The notes under the pieces were generated by a model. The model was not told where the DNA came from, made no database searches, and saw nothing but the letters and a program-made list of their open reading frames with translations. Position numbers and translations under genes: made by a program. DNA of 64,000 nucleotides from Endozoicomonas sp965232255 (GTDB taxonomy: Bacteria > Pseudomonadota > Gammaproteobacteria > Pseudomonadales > Endozoicomonadaceae). Each line of letters begins with the position of its first letter. The stretch's first letter is position 1. Positions 1 to 9,742 of the stretch are shown piece after piece. The DNA lies in contig OZ246962.1 in the NCBI GenBank assembly GCA_965232255.1, forward strand, positions 2,604,001 to 2,668,000. Reading direction: 5' to 3'.

Positions 1-2
1 CT

Positions 3-3000
3 ATTCCAACATCGAACGCCAACACTGTTGAGAAAGATTTTGGGCTCTGTGCCATTTGCCTTGAGGGAATGCACGACGGGCGACAGGTAATGGTTACCAG
101 CTGCGCGCACCACTTCCACGAGTCCTGCATCGTCAGAGTAATCGAGGACAAAAGTGACTTGGCACGAAAATGTGCCTTGTGTCGGACCTACGTTCTACCG
201 CTGATACGCATGGAGCCGCTTGCGGAAGAAGAGACCAGTCCGTACGTAGAACATCAGGCGATGCGTGCTGTTCGCTGCGCCCAGCGCGACGAGCTGTTGC
301 AGCTACTGGCAAAGTGTCCTGATATCGTACACCAGCACTGGTTCAGTTTTGCCTGCAAAATGCAGGTCAGTCTGCTGCACGTCGCCGTTGTTAACGGCCA
401 TCGCCAACTGGTTGCCGACCTGATTGCGGCGGGAGCCAGGGTTAATGCCATTGCCAACGATGATGGCGTTGCGCTGCTGCCATTGGCAGTGGAGCGTGGC
501 AATCACGGACTAATGGTGGATCTGCTGGTGGCTGGAGCCCGGGTTGACGGCGTAGATAAAAGTGGCAGAACAGCCCTGCACCATGCTGTCAATCAAGGCT
601 TTCGGGCAATGGCAGCCGATCTGTTGCGCGCGGGTGCCAATGTCAATGCGGTCGATCATGAGGGCTCCAGCGCCTTGCATCTGGCTGCCGAGAATGGTGA
701 TCGGGTCATGGTTATTGACCTGTTGGCGGTGAAGCCACATATCAATGTGCCTTGCCAGGGCGGCGCTACACCTTTGTACCTGGCTGCCCAGAGCGGTGAC
801 CAGGAGCTGGTGGGCAGATTGTTACAGGCCGGAGGGCGTGTTAACCAGGCTTGCTGGGACGGCTATTGTCCCTTGCATGCTGCCATCCGCAGCGGCTATC
901 TATCCGTGGTTAATGAACTCCTCAGAGGTAAAGCCCAGGTCAATGCTGTCAGCAAGAGCGGGGTTACGGCATTGTTTCTTGCCGTTCAATCCGGGGATCG
1001 CACCTTGGTGAGACGGCTACTGCTGGCAGGAGCCCAGGTGGATTATGCCAACAAAAAAGGCATCACTCCCTTGCACATTGCCGCTGGCGACGGCTCAGCA
1101 GTGATAGTGGCCATGCTATTGCAGGGGAGCGCCCGGATTAACGTCACATGCAACGATGGCTATACCCCGCTGAGTGTGGCGATATCCTGCGGTCGTCTTG
1201 ACCTGGCGGAACAGTTGATCGAGGCTGGCGCCGACGTCAATATACTCACCCGTCACAGACGATCCGCCGCACTCTCCATTGCTATCGAGATGGGTTTTTT
1301 CGAGTTAGTTGAGCGACTGCTAATCGCTGGAGCAAACGTTAATGTAGCGGATAAAAATGGCCGCACACCGCTCTACCTGGGCGCCTTACATGGCCATCGT
1401 GAATTGGTCAGCAAATTACTGGCCGCAGGGGCTCACACTGATTCGCAGCACTACTCAGCGGCATCGCCCTTGAGTGCGGCCATTGCTAATGCTCATCATG
1501 AGCTGGCTATTGAGTTACTCAACGCAGGTGTCAAACCCAATCGAGCGGATAAAAATGGCGAAACACCACTGCATTTTGCTGTTACTACTGGCAACCGGAA
1601 GCTGGTTGCCTATCTGCTGGAGCATGGTGCCCAAATTGATAAAACCAACCACAAGGGTGACACGGCGTTGTCCATAGCCGTTCGGCGAGGGCAGCGACAG
1701 CTGGTGCAGGATCTGCTTCGAGTCGGAGCGTGTCCAACAGTCTGTATTAAAGGCGGCGTCAACCTCCTGCACCTGGCCTGCGAGGTGGGTGATCGACAGT
1801 TGGTGGACATTTTGCTCAACGCCGGCATCAATATCAATACGGCTGCGGATGATGGTACGACGGCGCTGATCATCGCAGTCAGCAGAAATCTCAGTGATCT
1901 GGTTACTGACTTATTGGCGCAGGGAGCGTTGATTGATGCTGCTACGGCCCATGGTGCCACAGCGCTATGGACTGCCACCAACCGGGGTCATTTGGAGCTG
2001 GCCGCCAGGTTGTTGGTAGCTGGAGCCTCGCCAACAGTTGTCTGTCGTGACGGTAACAGCTTCCTGCACTGTGCCGTTGAGCATGATAGCGAGGCCCTGG
2101 CGGCGGCCGCTCTGTCATCTGGGGTTAGTGTTAATATCAGCCGCCGCGATGGTACAACCGCGCTACACTTGGCGGCCACCTCAGGCACTCCCTTGATGGT
2201 GACGTTTTTGCTTGGTCATAAAGCCGATGTCGAGATGCGCTGTAAAGACGGGGCAACGCCATTGTTCCTGGCTGCTGAAGGCGGTTTTCAAGATGTGGCC
2301 ACTACTCTGGTTGCCAACGGTGCCTGCGTCAATGCGCCAGGCAGGGGTGGCCTATCCCCCCTGGGTATCGCTGTTGTCAAGCAGCACTACGGGCTGGCTA
2401 CCAGTCTGTTGGCTAATGGTGCACAAGTGAACATTAAACTTGAGAATGGCTATTCGCTGCTGCATCACGCCGTATTGAGTCAACAACGAGAGTTTGTGGC
2501 CACCCTTTTGCGCCAGGGAGTCGATGTCAACGCCCGCACTCCTGACGGTGCCACCGTGCTGTCTTTCGCCGTTACCAATAATGATCGAGAGCTGGTGGCC
2601 GACCTGTTGGCGGCTGGCGCCCAGATCAATCTGCCTCTTAATCATGGCGCAACTGTGTTGTTCGCCGCGGCTGCGTTGGGCTTAACGTCGCTGGTTGATG
2701 ATCTGATTGTGGCGGGAGCAGTGGTCGATGCCTCGACCAACCACGGCCTAACACCGTTAGCGGTGGCTGTCAATCAGGGGCACCGCCAGGTGGTTGCCAG
2801 ACTGCTGAGAGCAGGCGCTAACGTTAATGCTGTTTTTGCTGGCGGAGCTACGTCGCTGTACCTGGCCGCTTTTCATGGCAACAGTGCACTGGTGGGTGAT
2901 CTTTTGCGGGCTGGAGCAGATCCTGGCATAAGAAGAAAACGTCTGGGCGGCCTAGTCTCTTATTCCGCTGTTGAGGTAGCCCGACATGGTGGGTATGAAC

Positions 3001-3044
3001 ACATCGTCCAGATGCTCAAGTCTGATGAACATGCTGCCAACTAA
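3..3044 (+). CDS. RING-H2 / ankyrin-repeat protein (5' end missing)
   Basis: The reading frame is open to the left edge, so the gene begins outside the window. The ATG at 69 cannot be the start, because it lies after the first zinc-binding pair (CAIC, codons at 48-59). The N-terminal part fits RING-H2 spacing: CAIC, then C-A-H-H-F-H-E-S-C, then CALC, with all eight ligands present. About 26 consecutive 33-residue ankyrin repeats follow (TPLH/TALx-A..xG...V..LL.AGA.VN), the last one degenerate. Bacterial RING plus ankyrin proteins are usually effectors that recruit host ubiquitin machinery, with ankyrin repeats binding the target. Whether this one is secreted or ubiquitin-active is inference. 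A 10-bp-stem hairpin at 3051-3081 follows the stop. Confidence 0.85.
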   Translation: MPTSNANTVEKDFGLCAICLEGMHDGRQVMVTSCAHHFHESCIVRVIEDKSDLARKCALCRTYVLPLIRMEPLAEEETSPYVEHQAMRAVRCAQRDELLQLLAKCPDIVHQHWFSFACKMQVSLLHVAVVNGHRQLVADLIAAGARVNAIANDDGVALLPLAVERGNHGLMVDLLVAGARVDGVDKSGRTALHHAVNQGFRAMAADLLRAGANVNAVDHEGSSALHLAAENGDRVMVIDLLAVKPHINVPCQGGATPLYLAAQSGDQELVGRLLQAGGRVNQACWDGYCPLHAAIRSGYLSVVNELLRGKAQVNAVSKSGVTALFLAVQSGDRTLVRRLLLAGAQVDYANKKGITPLHIAAGDGSAVIVAMLLQGSARINVTCNDGYTPLSVAISCGRLDLAEQLIEAGADVNILTRHRRSAALSIAIEMGFFELVERLLIAGANVNVADKNGRTPLYLGALHGHRELVSKLLAAGAHTDSQHYSAASPLSAAIANAHHELAIELLNAGVKPNRADKNGETPLHFAVTTGNRKLVAYLLEHGAQIDKTNHKGDTALSIAVRRGQRQLVQDLLRVGACPTVCIKGGVNLLHLACEVGDRQLVDILLNAGININTAADDGTTALIIAVSRNLSDLVTDLLAQGALIDAATAHGATALWTATNRGHLELAARLLVAGASPTVVCRDGNSFLHCAVEHDSEALAAAALSSGVSVNISRRDGTTALHLAATSGTPLMVTFLLGHKADVEMRCKDGATPLFLAAEGGFQDVATTLVANGACVNAPGRGGLSPLGIAVVKQHYGLATSLLANGAQVNIKLENGYSLLHHAVLSQQREFVATLLRQGVDVNARTPDGATVLSFAVTNNDRELVADLLAAGAQINLPLNHGATVLFAAAALGLTSLVDDLIVAGAVVDASTNHGLTPLAVAVNQGHRQVVARLLRAGANVNAVFAGGATSLYLAAFHGNSALVGDLLRAGADPGIRRKRLGGLVSYSAVEVARHGGYEHIVQMLKSDEHAAN

Positions 3045-3050
3045 CCAGTT

Positions 3051-3081
3051 GCCGGATACGTTGCCATTATCCGTGTCCGGC
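3051..3081 (+). terminator. Hairpin between convergent genes, possible terminator
   Basis: A 10-bp stem (GCCGGATACG with CGTGTCCGGC, one T-G wobble) starts 6 bases after the ankyrin gene's stop. It lies between that gene and the convergent ung. There is no strong T-run on either strand, so its terminator role is tentative. Confidence 0.4.
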
Positions 3082-3128
3082 TCTGTGCCGGGTAAATGGC
3101 GAGATGACGGTTTCTTTGTGTGGTATCG

Positions 3129-3824
3129 CTAGCCGACCTGCGCCAGCGCTGGCAACTGCCATTGAACCGGTGCTAGACCGTGGCTGCCCAGGTAGTCGTT
3201 GGCCTTGGAAAAGGGTTTGCTACCGAAAAAGCCTCGGTAGGCCGACAGCGGGGAAGGGTGGGCCGATTGCAGAACCAAATGCTTGCTGGTGTCGATGATG
3301 CGGCCTTTTTTCTGGGCGTAACTGCCCCAGAGAATAAAGACAATATGTTCACGATGTTCGTTCAGTAGCGCTACTATGCGATCGGTGAATATTTCCCAGC
3401 CACGACCCTGGTGGGATGCCGCCTGACGATGCTCTACCGTCAATACACTATTCAGCAGCAGTACGCCTTGCGTGGCCCAGTGCTCCAAAAAGCCATGGGA
3501 CGCCGGAGCAATTCCCAGGTCTGACTCCAGTTCTTTATACATATTGACCAGCGAAGGCGGGATGACCACGTCTGGGCGGACAGAAAAGCTGAGTCCGTGA
3601 GCCTGCCCTGGACCATGGTAAGGGTCTTGGCCAAGAATCACCACCTTCACCTGGTCAAATGGTGTGAGATTCATGGCGCGAAAATACTCACTGCCGACGG
3701 GATAAATGATTTTTCCCAAAGCTTTCTCCTGGCAGAGAAACCCACGCAGTGATTGCATGTAACTTTTGGCAAACTCATCTTCAAGCACTGCTTTCCAGGA
3801 AGGCTCTAATTTGATTTCCGACAT
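3129..3824 (-). CDS. ung: Uracil-DNA glycosylase (family 1)
   Basis: Removes uracil from DNA and starts base-excision repair in the cytoplasm. The 231-residue length is typical of family 1. The water-activating motif GQDPYHG is present, with the Asp that is catalytic in the family. The LLLNSVLTV segment and the C-terminal HPSPLSAYRGFFG motif (DNA-intercalation loop and catalytic His) are also present. The gene stands alone, convergent with the ankyrin gene and divergent from the Ppx-like gene. Confidence 0.97.
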   Translation of the reverse strand: MSEIKLEPSWKAVLEDEFAKSYMQSLRGFLCQEKALGKIIYPVGSEYFRAMNLTPFDQVKVVILGQDPYHGPGQAHGLSFSVRPDVVIPPSLVNMYKELESDLGIAPASHGFLEHWATQGVLLLNSVLTVEHRQAASHQGRGWEIFTDRIVALLNEHREHIVFILWGSYAQKKGRIIDTSKHLVLQSAHPSPLSAYRGFFGSKPFSKANDYLGSHGLAPVQWQLPALAQVG

Positions 3825-4004
3825 TACCTGCTCCCTTGATTACTTGATTGACTTCAACTCGCCACAAAACACATAAAAAGCCAACCGCACTCTGCGGGTC
3901 GACTAGACTCACCAAGCTCGCCTGCCAGACTCACTAAACTGCGTTGGCGAGTGCACTCTAGCACAGGATTGTTTTTCCAATAACAGCTATTGTCCGGGAA
4001 TCCC

Positions 4005-5000
4005 GTGAAGACAACCATTTTTAACGCGCCGTCCGTGGTGGTGGCTGCTTTTTTATCCCTGGTGCTGGTTTGTCGGCCGGTTCTGGCGGAGCGCCGAATG
4101 GCCATTGAAGTCGATATCAATACCGTCTGCTTTGCCATCGCCGATGTTGCCCAAGACAGCGATAAGGTGCACCGTTACCTGGATTATGGCTGTATGGCGT
4201 CGGGCATCGACGATGATCTGGCTACCGCTGATAATCACCGTTTCAGCCAAGTGTTAATCAGCAGGATTCGTGATCTGTTTCAAAAACTGCGCGTCCGTCA
4301 GGAACATTTCCGTGCCACTCGGGTTCGGGCTGTCGCCAGGTCATCATTGCAGAGAGTGCATAACAGTGATCAGCTAATACAAGTCATCAGACGTACAACC
4401 GGCATTGATATTCATCTTCTCTCCCCGGAAGAGGAGGAGCGCATGGATTTCTATTCTGCCTTGGGTGCCAGCAGAAATTGTGAGACACCTGTTGTGTTAG
4501 ATATTGGCAAGGTTCGCTACCAGATGATCCTGGCTGACGCCAAAAACGGTCCACTGGTTCATAAGGGCGAATTTGGTTCCGTCGGTTTTATGGCCTACCT
4601 GAAGGAGGTGGTGCAGGATAAACCGGCAACATCGTTCGCCACGTTATTACCTATTTCCATGCGGGAAATGAACGCCGGTGTGGATTTTGCCCGGTACCTG
4701 GCACGCAGAACGCCGACAGCCATTCGGGATGCGTTGAAAAAAGAGGCAGTACCCATTACGGGCATCGGTGCTTTTTTCCAGAAATCACTTGCTCCTGCAC
4801 GCGCTGACGGGCTATTGAACCGGGAAGGGCTCCGTCAACACATATATACGCAACTGGGTGTCAGCAAGGGTAATGACCTGAGCATGGCCAATGCCCTGTT
4901 GGTGTTGGGATTTATGGACGAGCTCGAGGTGGAGAAACTGCGCATCTCTGAGCACAGCAGCACGGTGGGAATGTTAGAGCTGTCCATTTTATGGCATTGA
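4005..5000 (+). CDS. Exported Ppx/GppA-like protein
   Basis: About 331 residues. The N-terminus from the GTG at 4005 looks like a Sec signal peptide: a Lys, then the hydrophobic stretch VVVAAFLSLVLV, then a possible cut after PVLA. A TTG at 3990 would add five residues. The middle resembles the exopolyphosphatase/pppGpp phosphatase (ASKHA) family: RAVARSSLQRVHNSDQLIQ, then GIDIHLLSPEEEER, matching the family's TxAxRxAxN and ISGxEEA positions. A weak second phosphate-binding region (VVLDIGK) follows. The usual N-terminal DxGSNS nucleotide-binding motif reads EVDINTVCF, so activity is doubtful. Ppx and GppA are cytoplasmic; an exported relative is unusual. Confidence 0.6.
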   Translation: MKTTIFNAPSVVVAAFLSLVLVCRPVLAERRMAIEVDINTVCFAIADVAQDSDKVHRYLDYGCMASGIDDDLATADNHRFSQVLISRIRDLFQKLRVRQEHFRATRVRAVARSSLQRVHNSDQLIQVIRRTTGIDIHLLSPEEEERMDFYSALGASRNCETPVVLDIGKVRYQMILADAKNGPLVHKGEFGSVGFMAYLKEVVQDKPATSFATLLPISMREMNAGVDFARYLARRTPTAIRDALKKEAVPITGIGAFFQKSLAPARADGLLNREGLRQHIYTQLGVSKGNDLSMANALLVLGFMDELEVEKLRISEHSSTVGMLELSILWH

Positions 5001-5121
5001 CTTTTTTGTGTTGACTTTTTTTGTGGCGCTTTATATCACGACACTTTTTTATAGCACTGAATAGCACCGATACTGCCTTCGGCGGTAATTCACAAGCGCC
5101 TTTGCAAACTACCTTTCTTGA

Positions 5122-5847
5122 CTAACGACAAACGCCCAGCATCAACTCAACCTGGCGCTTCAGTATCATCCTGAGTTTACTGGTCTGTTCTTCCTCAACG
5201 CCAGCGATCAGCCCCTGGTACTCGACATGTAAAATGATGCTGCTGAATAGCTCGGCATCAATGTCTGGCTGGCTTGAGCCGATTCGGGCAAAGAACGTTT
5301 CCAGGCTATCGAGAAAAAAACGCTGGTGGTTAAACGCAATGGGTCTGAGATTCTCATTACGCAGGCACTCTTGTTGAAAGGCCCGTTCGGCAATGAGATA
5401 GTCACGGTGTTCGTGCAGCTGTATTATTACGTATTCAATAGCCAGGTCAGCAATCCGATCAGCAAACACTTCACGGCTGTCAGGGTCGGTAGGCTGAAGG
5501 GCACCCATGGCCATCTTTAGCATACTGTCAGAATCCTCCCAGTAAGCCTTGAATTTACGTGCCCCCATCTCCACGAACAAGGTGAAGGTGTCGGTGATCA
5601 GGTCGGAAATATCCTTGAAATAGTAAGTGGTGGCGGATAGAGGGACAGATGCCTCTTTGGCCACAGCACGATGACGAACACCACGCACCCCATCCCTGAC
5701 GACGATCCGCAAGGCCGCCTCAAGAATTGTCCGCCGACGCTGTTCGCTGTTGACGCGACTGGTTTTGCGTCCCTGGTATTTTAATTCCATATTGCCAGGT
5801 TGCTCGTTCGGGCTTTTTTCTGGAGGAGAGTTCGCTGTTGAAACCAT
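5122..5847 (-). CDS. TetR-family transcriptional regulator
   Basis: 241 residues. An N-terminal helix-turn-helix domain occupies about residues 35-85: RRRTILEAALRIV, then VRHRAVAKEASVPLSATTYYF, the usual TetR recognition helix ending in YYF. The remaining 150 residues are a helical ligand-binding and dimerisation domain that I cannot assign to a ligand. A 30-residue polar N-terminal extension precedes the HTH; an internal ATG (residue 20, MELKYQG) is an alternative start. No obvious target gene is adjacent: the upstream neighbour lysS runs the same way with a terminator between, and the downstream neighbour is convergent. Confidence 0.85.
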   Translation of the reverse strand: MVSTANSPPEKSPNEQPGNMELKYQGRKTSRVNSEQRRRTILEAALRIVVRDGVRGVRHRAVAKEASVPLSATTYYFKDISDLITDTFTLFVEMGARKFKAYWEDSDSMLKMAMGALQPTDPDSREVFADRIADLAIEYVIIQLHEHRDYLIAERAFQQECLRNENLRPIAFNHQRFFLDSLETFFARIGSSQPDIDAELFSSIILHVEYQGLIAGVEEEQTSKLRMILKRQVELMLGVCR

Positions 5848-6165
5848 ATCTTGACTGCCTTACGGTTAACTGATTGTTTTTAAGCGTTCGTCCAGTACCA
5901 TTACTCGAAGGTGCATCATAGTACAAAAACCATGCGGTCATCTAAAAACCTGCCCCATGCCCAGACGCTGTCTGCCGGAGAGGACTGCGTGCCGGGAAGC
6001 TGCGCGCACGGCACACCGAGCGGACTAACGGCAAGAAACCACCGCAGGTCACAACAAGGCGACCAGTAACTCACAGCACAGCACAGCACATCAACTTAAA
6101 CTTAAACTCAGTTCACACTCCTCAACTCAGCTCTCATTCTCCAATGACCAGCAGAAAACCGAAAG
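5848..6165. other. Intergenic region upstream of the TetR gene
   Basis: Together with the lysS terminator this makes a 376-bp gap. It holds the presumed promoter and operator region of the TetR gene. A short simple-sequence stretch lies near 6075-6090 (cagcacagcacagcac). I see no further ORF or RNA gene. Confidence 0.5.
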
Positions 6166-6183
6166 GGCGGGACGATGCCCGCC
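6166..6183 (-). terminator. Rho-independent terminator after lysS
   Basis: GGCGGG-loop-CCCGCC stem 41 bp past the lysS stop. On the minus strand a moderately T-rich stretch follows (CTTTCGGTTTTC). Confidence 0.6.
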
Positions 6184-6223
6184 AAAATCGGATGACTTCA
6201 ATCCGGAACCACCACTATTACCG

Positions 6224-7735
6224 CTATTGAGGACGCATATGTGGAAACAGAATCACATCCCGAATCGATGGCGCGTTGGTAAATAACATCACCAGACGAT
6301 CAATACCAATACCTTCACCGGCCGTGGGCGGCAGCCCATATTCCAGGGCGTTGATGTAATCGGCATCGTAATGCATGGCCTCATCGTCCCCGGCATCCTT
6401 TTCAGCTACCTGTTGACGGAAGCGCTCAGCCTGATCTTCCGAGTCGTTTAGCTCGGAGAACCCGTTAGCGATTTCCCGGCCACCGACGAAGAACTCAAAA
6501 CGCTCGGTAACAAAAGGATTTTCGTCGCTTCTGCGAGACAGGGGAGATACCTCTGTCGGGTAGTCAGTGATGAACGTCGGGTTCAGCAGGTGATGCTCAA
6601 CCGTCTGATCAAAGATCTCCACCTGAATCTTGCCAAGCCCCCATATCGGTTTCACTTCAATACCCAGTTTGGCGGCAACCTGCGTTGCAGACTCAAGGTT
6701 GTCAATGTCTGAGGCATCCAGGTCGGGATTAAAATGCAAAATTGACTCAAAGACCGACATGCGTGCAAATGGCTTGCCAAAATCAATCATTTGTCCCTGG
6801 TACTCGAACTCGGTTTTACCCAGAACGTCCACGGCCACCTGCTTTAACATGGCTTCGGTGTGATCCATCATATCGGTGTAGTCCGCATAGGCCTGATAGA
6901 ACTCGATCATGGTGAATTCCGGGTTATGCCTTGTAGACAACCCCTCATTGCGGAAGTTCCGATTTATTTCAAATACCCGTTCAAATCCGCCAACAACCAC
7001 CCGCTTGAGGTAGAGTTCAGGGGCGATACGCAGGTACATATCAATGTCCAGCGCGTTATGATGGGTGATAAATGGCCTGGCCGCAGCGCCACCGGGAATC
7101 ACTTGCAACATCGGTGTTTCCACTTCCAGAAAATCCTGGCCGAGGAAGTAATTGCGAATGCCCTGGATGATTTTTGAGCGCATGCGGAACAGCTCTCGGG
7201 ATGGCTCATTGGTAATCAGGTCCACATAACGCTGGCGATAACGCTGTTCCGTATCGGTGAGGCCCTTGTGTTTTTCCGGCAGTGGTCGCAGGGATTTGGT
7301 CAGTAGCTCGGCGCTGTGCATATCGACGTAGAGATCGCCTTTGCCAGAGCGCTGCACTGTACCGGTGACACCGATGATATCGCCTAAATCCCAGGTTTTG
7401 ATGGCGTCCTGAGTCTCTTGGGGCAGTTGCTGTCGATTGACGTAAAGCTGGATGCGCCCGGAGGTATCTTGCAGCTCCATAAAGGCGCCACGGTTGAGCA
7501 TGATCCGGCCTGCTACTTTCACCGGATAGCTCATGGCTTCGAGGGAGGCCTTGTCGTTATTGCGAAACTGCTCCTGAAGATCGCCGGCCAGGGCGTCACG
7601 GCGGAACTTGTTGGGAAAGGCAACCCCTTTAGCCCGGATGGCGGCCAGTTTTTCCCGACGCAGGCTGACCAGACGATTCTCTTCCCGGGCGTCAGCTGCC
7701 TCCGCCGGCGATGACAAAGTGTGTTCTTCAGACAT
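6224..7735 (-). CDS. lysS: Lysyl-tRNA synthetase, class II
   Basis: Charges tRNA-Lys with lysine. 503 residues, as in E. coli. An OB-fold anticodon-binding domain lies at about residues 60-165 (VAGRIMLNRG...). The class II catalytic core follows: motif 2 FRNEGLSTRHNPEFT and motif 3 GIGIDRLVMLFT near the C-terminus. It follows prfB on the same strand with a 44-bp gap, the common prfB-lysS operon arrangement. A hairpin terminator lies downstream. Confidence 0.98.
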   Translation of the reverse strand: MSEEHTLSSPAEAADAREENRLVSLRREKLAAIRAKGVAFPNKFRRDALAGDLQEQFRNNDKASLEAMSYPVKVAGRIMLNRGAFMELQDTSGRIQLYVNRQQLPQETQDAIKTWDLGDIIGVTGTVQRSGKGDLYVDMHSAELLTKSLRPLPEKHKGLTDTEQRYRQRYVDLITNEPSRELFRMRSKIIQGIRNYFLGQDFLEVETPMLQVIPGGAAARPFITHHNALDIDMYLRIAPELYLKRVVVGGFERVFEINRNFRNEGLSTRHNPEFTMIEFYQAYADYTDMMDHTEAMLKQVAVDVLGKTEFEYQGQMIDFGKPFARMSVFESILHFNPDLDASDIDNLESATQVAAKLGIEVKPIWGLGKIQVEIFDQTVEHHLLNPTFITDYPTEVSPLSRRSDENPFVTERFEFFVGGREIANGFSELNDSEDQAERFRQQVAEKDAGDDEAMHYDADYINALEYGLPPTAGEGIGIDRLVMLFTNAPSIRDVILFPHMRPQ

Positions 7736-7779
7736 AAAACTATTCTTCCAGTTGCGGATGACACTCCGCGATCAATAAG

Positions 7780-8878
7780 TTACAGGCCGAGTTTCAGACT
7801 CGCTTCGATGAATTTGTTCAGGTCACCATCAAGTACGGACTGAGTATTGCGCGTCTCAACGCCAGTACGCAGGTCTTTGATGCGAGCGTCGTCCAGCACG
7901 TAGGAACGAATCTGGCTACCCCAGCCTATGTCCGACTTGGAATCTTCCATAGCCTGGGATTGGGCCGTTCGTTTTTGCATCTCCATCTCGTACAGTTTGG
8001 CCTTTAACTGCTGCATGGCCTTATCTTTATTTTGATGTTGGGAGCGCTGGTTCTGACACTGCACCACAATCCCGGTGGGCGCGTGGGTAATGCGTACGGC
8101 AGAATCGGTGGTGTTAACATGTTGGCCACCGGCACCACTGGAGCGGTAAGTGTCGATGCGTAGATCGGCGGGATTGATTTCTATATCAATGTTGTCGTCT
8201 ATTTCCGGGGAGACGAAAACCGAGGCGAACGACGTATGACGTCGGTTTCCGGAGTCGAACGGTGATTTGCGTACCAGACGGTGGACGCCGATCTCGGTTC
8301 TCAACCAGCCGAAGGCGTAATCGCCAATAAACTGTACTGTGGCCGATTTGATGCCCGCTACGTCGCCGGCAGATACTTCGATGATGTCAGTCTTGAAACC
8401 GTTGGCCTCACCCCAGCGCAAGTACATTCTCAGCAACATATTGGCCCAGTCCTGGGCCTCTGTGCCGCCGGAACCGGCCTGAATATCCAAAAAGGCGTTG
8501 TTTGGATCCATCTCGCCGGAAAACATACGACGAAACTCAAGTGCTTCCAGTTTGCCGGCCAGCTCGTCGAGTTCAGCCATGACGCCCTGCACACCTTCTT
8601 CGTCTGCTTCTTCCACCGACATCTCCAGCAACTCATCGGCGTCTGTCAAACCACTGGTCAGTTCATCCAGAGTGGCGACAATGACTTCCAGAGTGGCGCG
8701 CTCTTTGCCCAACTTTTGCGCGTATTCCGGATCATTCCACACGTTTGGGTCTTCCAATTCCCGCTCGACTTCCTGCAACCGCTCACTTTTGTGAGCGTAG
8801 TCAAAGATACCCCCTAAGCACGTCAGTACGCGCTGTCAGGTCCTTGATTTGCTCCTTGATAGGATTGACTTCAAACAT
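7780..8878 (-). CDS. prfB: Peptide chain release factor 2, with programmed +1 frameshift
   Basis: Recognises UGA and UAA stop codons. The gene is split between two frames. The first 25 codons run from the ATG at 8878 (MFEVNPIKEQ...) to an in-frame TGA at 8801-8803. Reading resumes +1 at GAC (8802-8800) and gives DYAHKSERLQEVERELED, joining the long frame. The total is about 365 residues, the normal RF2 length. The GGQ peptidyl-release motif (SSGAGGQHVNTTDSAV) is present. A caller that ignores the shift would start at the internal ATG at 8778 and lose about 33 residues. Confidence 0.96.
8800..8818 (-). promoter_or_regulatory. prfB autoregulatory frameshift site
   Basis: Minus-strand reading is CTT AGG GGG TAT CTT TGA C: an internal Shine-Dalgarno-like AGGGGG, a slippery CTT and a UGA in the poor context followed by C. 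As I recall it, this matches the E. coli prfB site. When RF2 is scarce the ribosome slips +1 and completes RF2. Confidence 0.95.
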
Positions 8879-9150
8879 TGCCCTATATCACTCGCTGTTG
8901 TCAGGTACTGGTAAACTGCATGGCCACAAAAAACCAGCAGCTGCCGGCTTCTTATGATAATAGAAATGGAGTGGCGGCTCGTGGCTGGCAAACCACGATC
9001 TGAGCCAGTAATACGATCGGGCGATTCTACAACAATCGCTAGTGGGTTGGAATTCCCACGGCACGTGGGGTAGACAGCTGCGCCTGGCAAACAGACTCGC
9101 AATATAACTATCTATCGTCGTGTTATAAGTTAAGCCGGGAACGTGAGATA

Positions 9151-9528
9151 TCAGTCAACTGCCTTTTGTTGTAGCGTGCTTAACTCAATGACTTCCAGTG
9201 CTGTCTGGTTGGTTGCGTTCAGGTAAACCGGCGGCGCAACGCCTGCCTGGTGGGCCTCTGCCCAGCGTGACGCACACAGACACCAGCGATCACCGGCTTT
9301 GAGACCGGGAAAATTCATGGCAGGATTGGGTGTGATCAGATCATTGCCCCTGGACAGGGAGAATTGCAAAAAAGCATCGGTCATCACTGCACAGACGGTA
9401 TGACGTCCCCAATCACTGTGCGAAGTATGACAAAACCCATCGCGATAGAAGCCCGTTACCGGGCTTTGGCAGCATACCTCTAACCTGGTGCCGAGAACAT
9501 TGAGCGGAGGCAGCGCCGGTTCGATCAT
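9151..9528 (-). CDS. DUF2237 family protein
   Basis: 125 residues. It closely follows the DUF2237 pattern: NVLGTRLEVC, GFYRDGFCHTSHSDWG, HTVCAVMTDAFLQFS, then the strongly conserved FPGLKAGDRWCLCASRW and GVAPPVYLNAT. Several conserved Cys residues suggest metal or redox chemistry, but the family has no established function that I know of. The gene stands alone between prfB and a divergent small membrane protein gene. Confidence 0.9.
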   Translation of the reverse strand: MIEPALPPLNVLGTRLEVCCQSPVTGFYRDGFCHTSHSDWGRHTVCAVMTDAFLQFSLSRGNDLITPNPAMNFPGLKAGDRWCLCASRWAEAHQAGVAPPVYLNATNQTALEVIELSTLQQKAVD

Positions 9529-9742
9529 GTAAACAAACTCTCCTGAAAAGCTTTGAGCGCGGGTAATAAATGCTTTCGCTCCGTGGGCAAACGCGCTTCC
9601 AGCGGATAGAAAGAAATACGTCCACTGGGCAAATGTAGCAAAAAAAATTGAACCAAAGAGTTAAAAAACAATCTTATTGTATGTGTGGAGTTGCTGGTCG
9701 TGTTGTCAGAACTCGCTTTTTGGGAGACTGAGCTTTCGAGGA

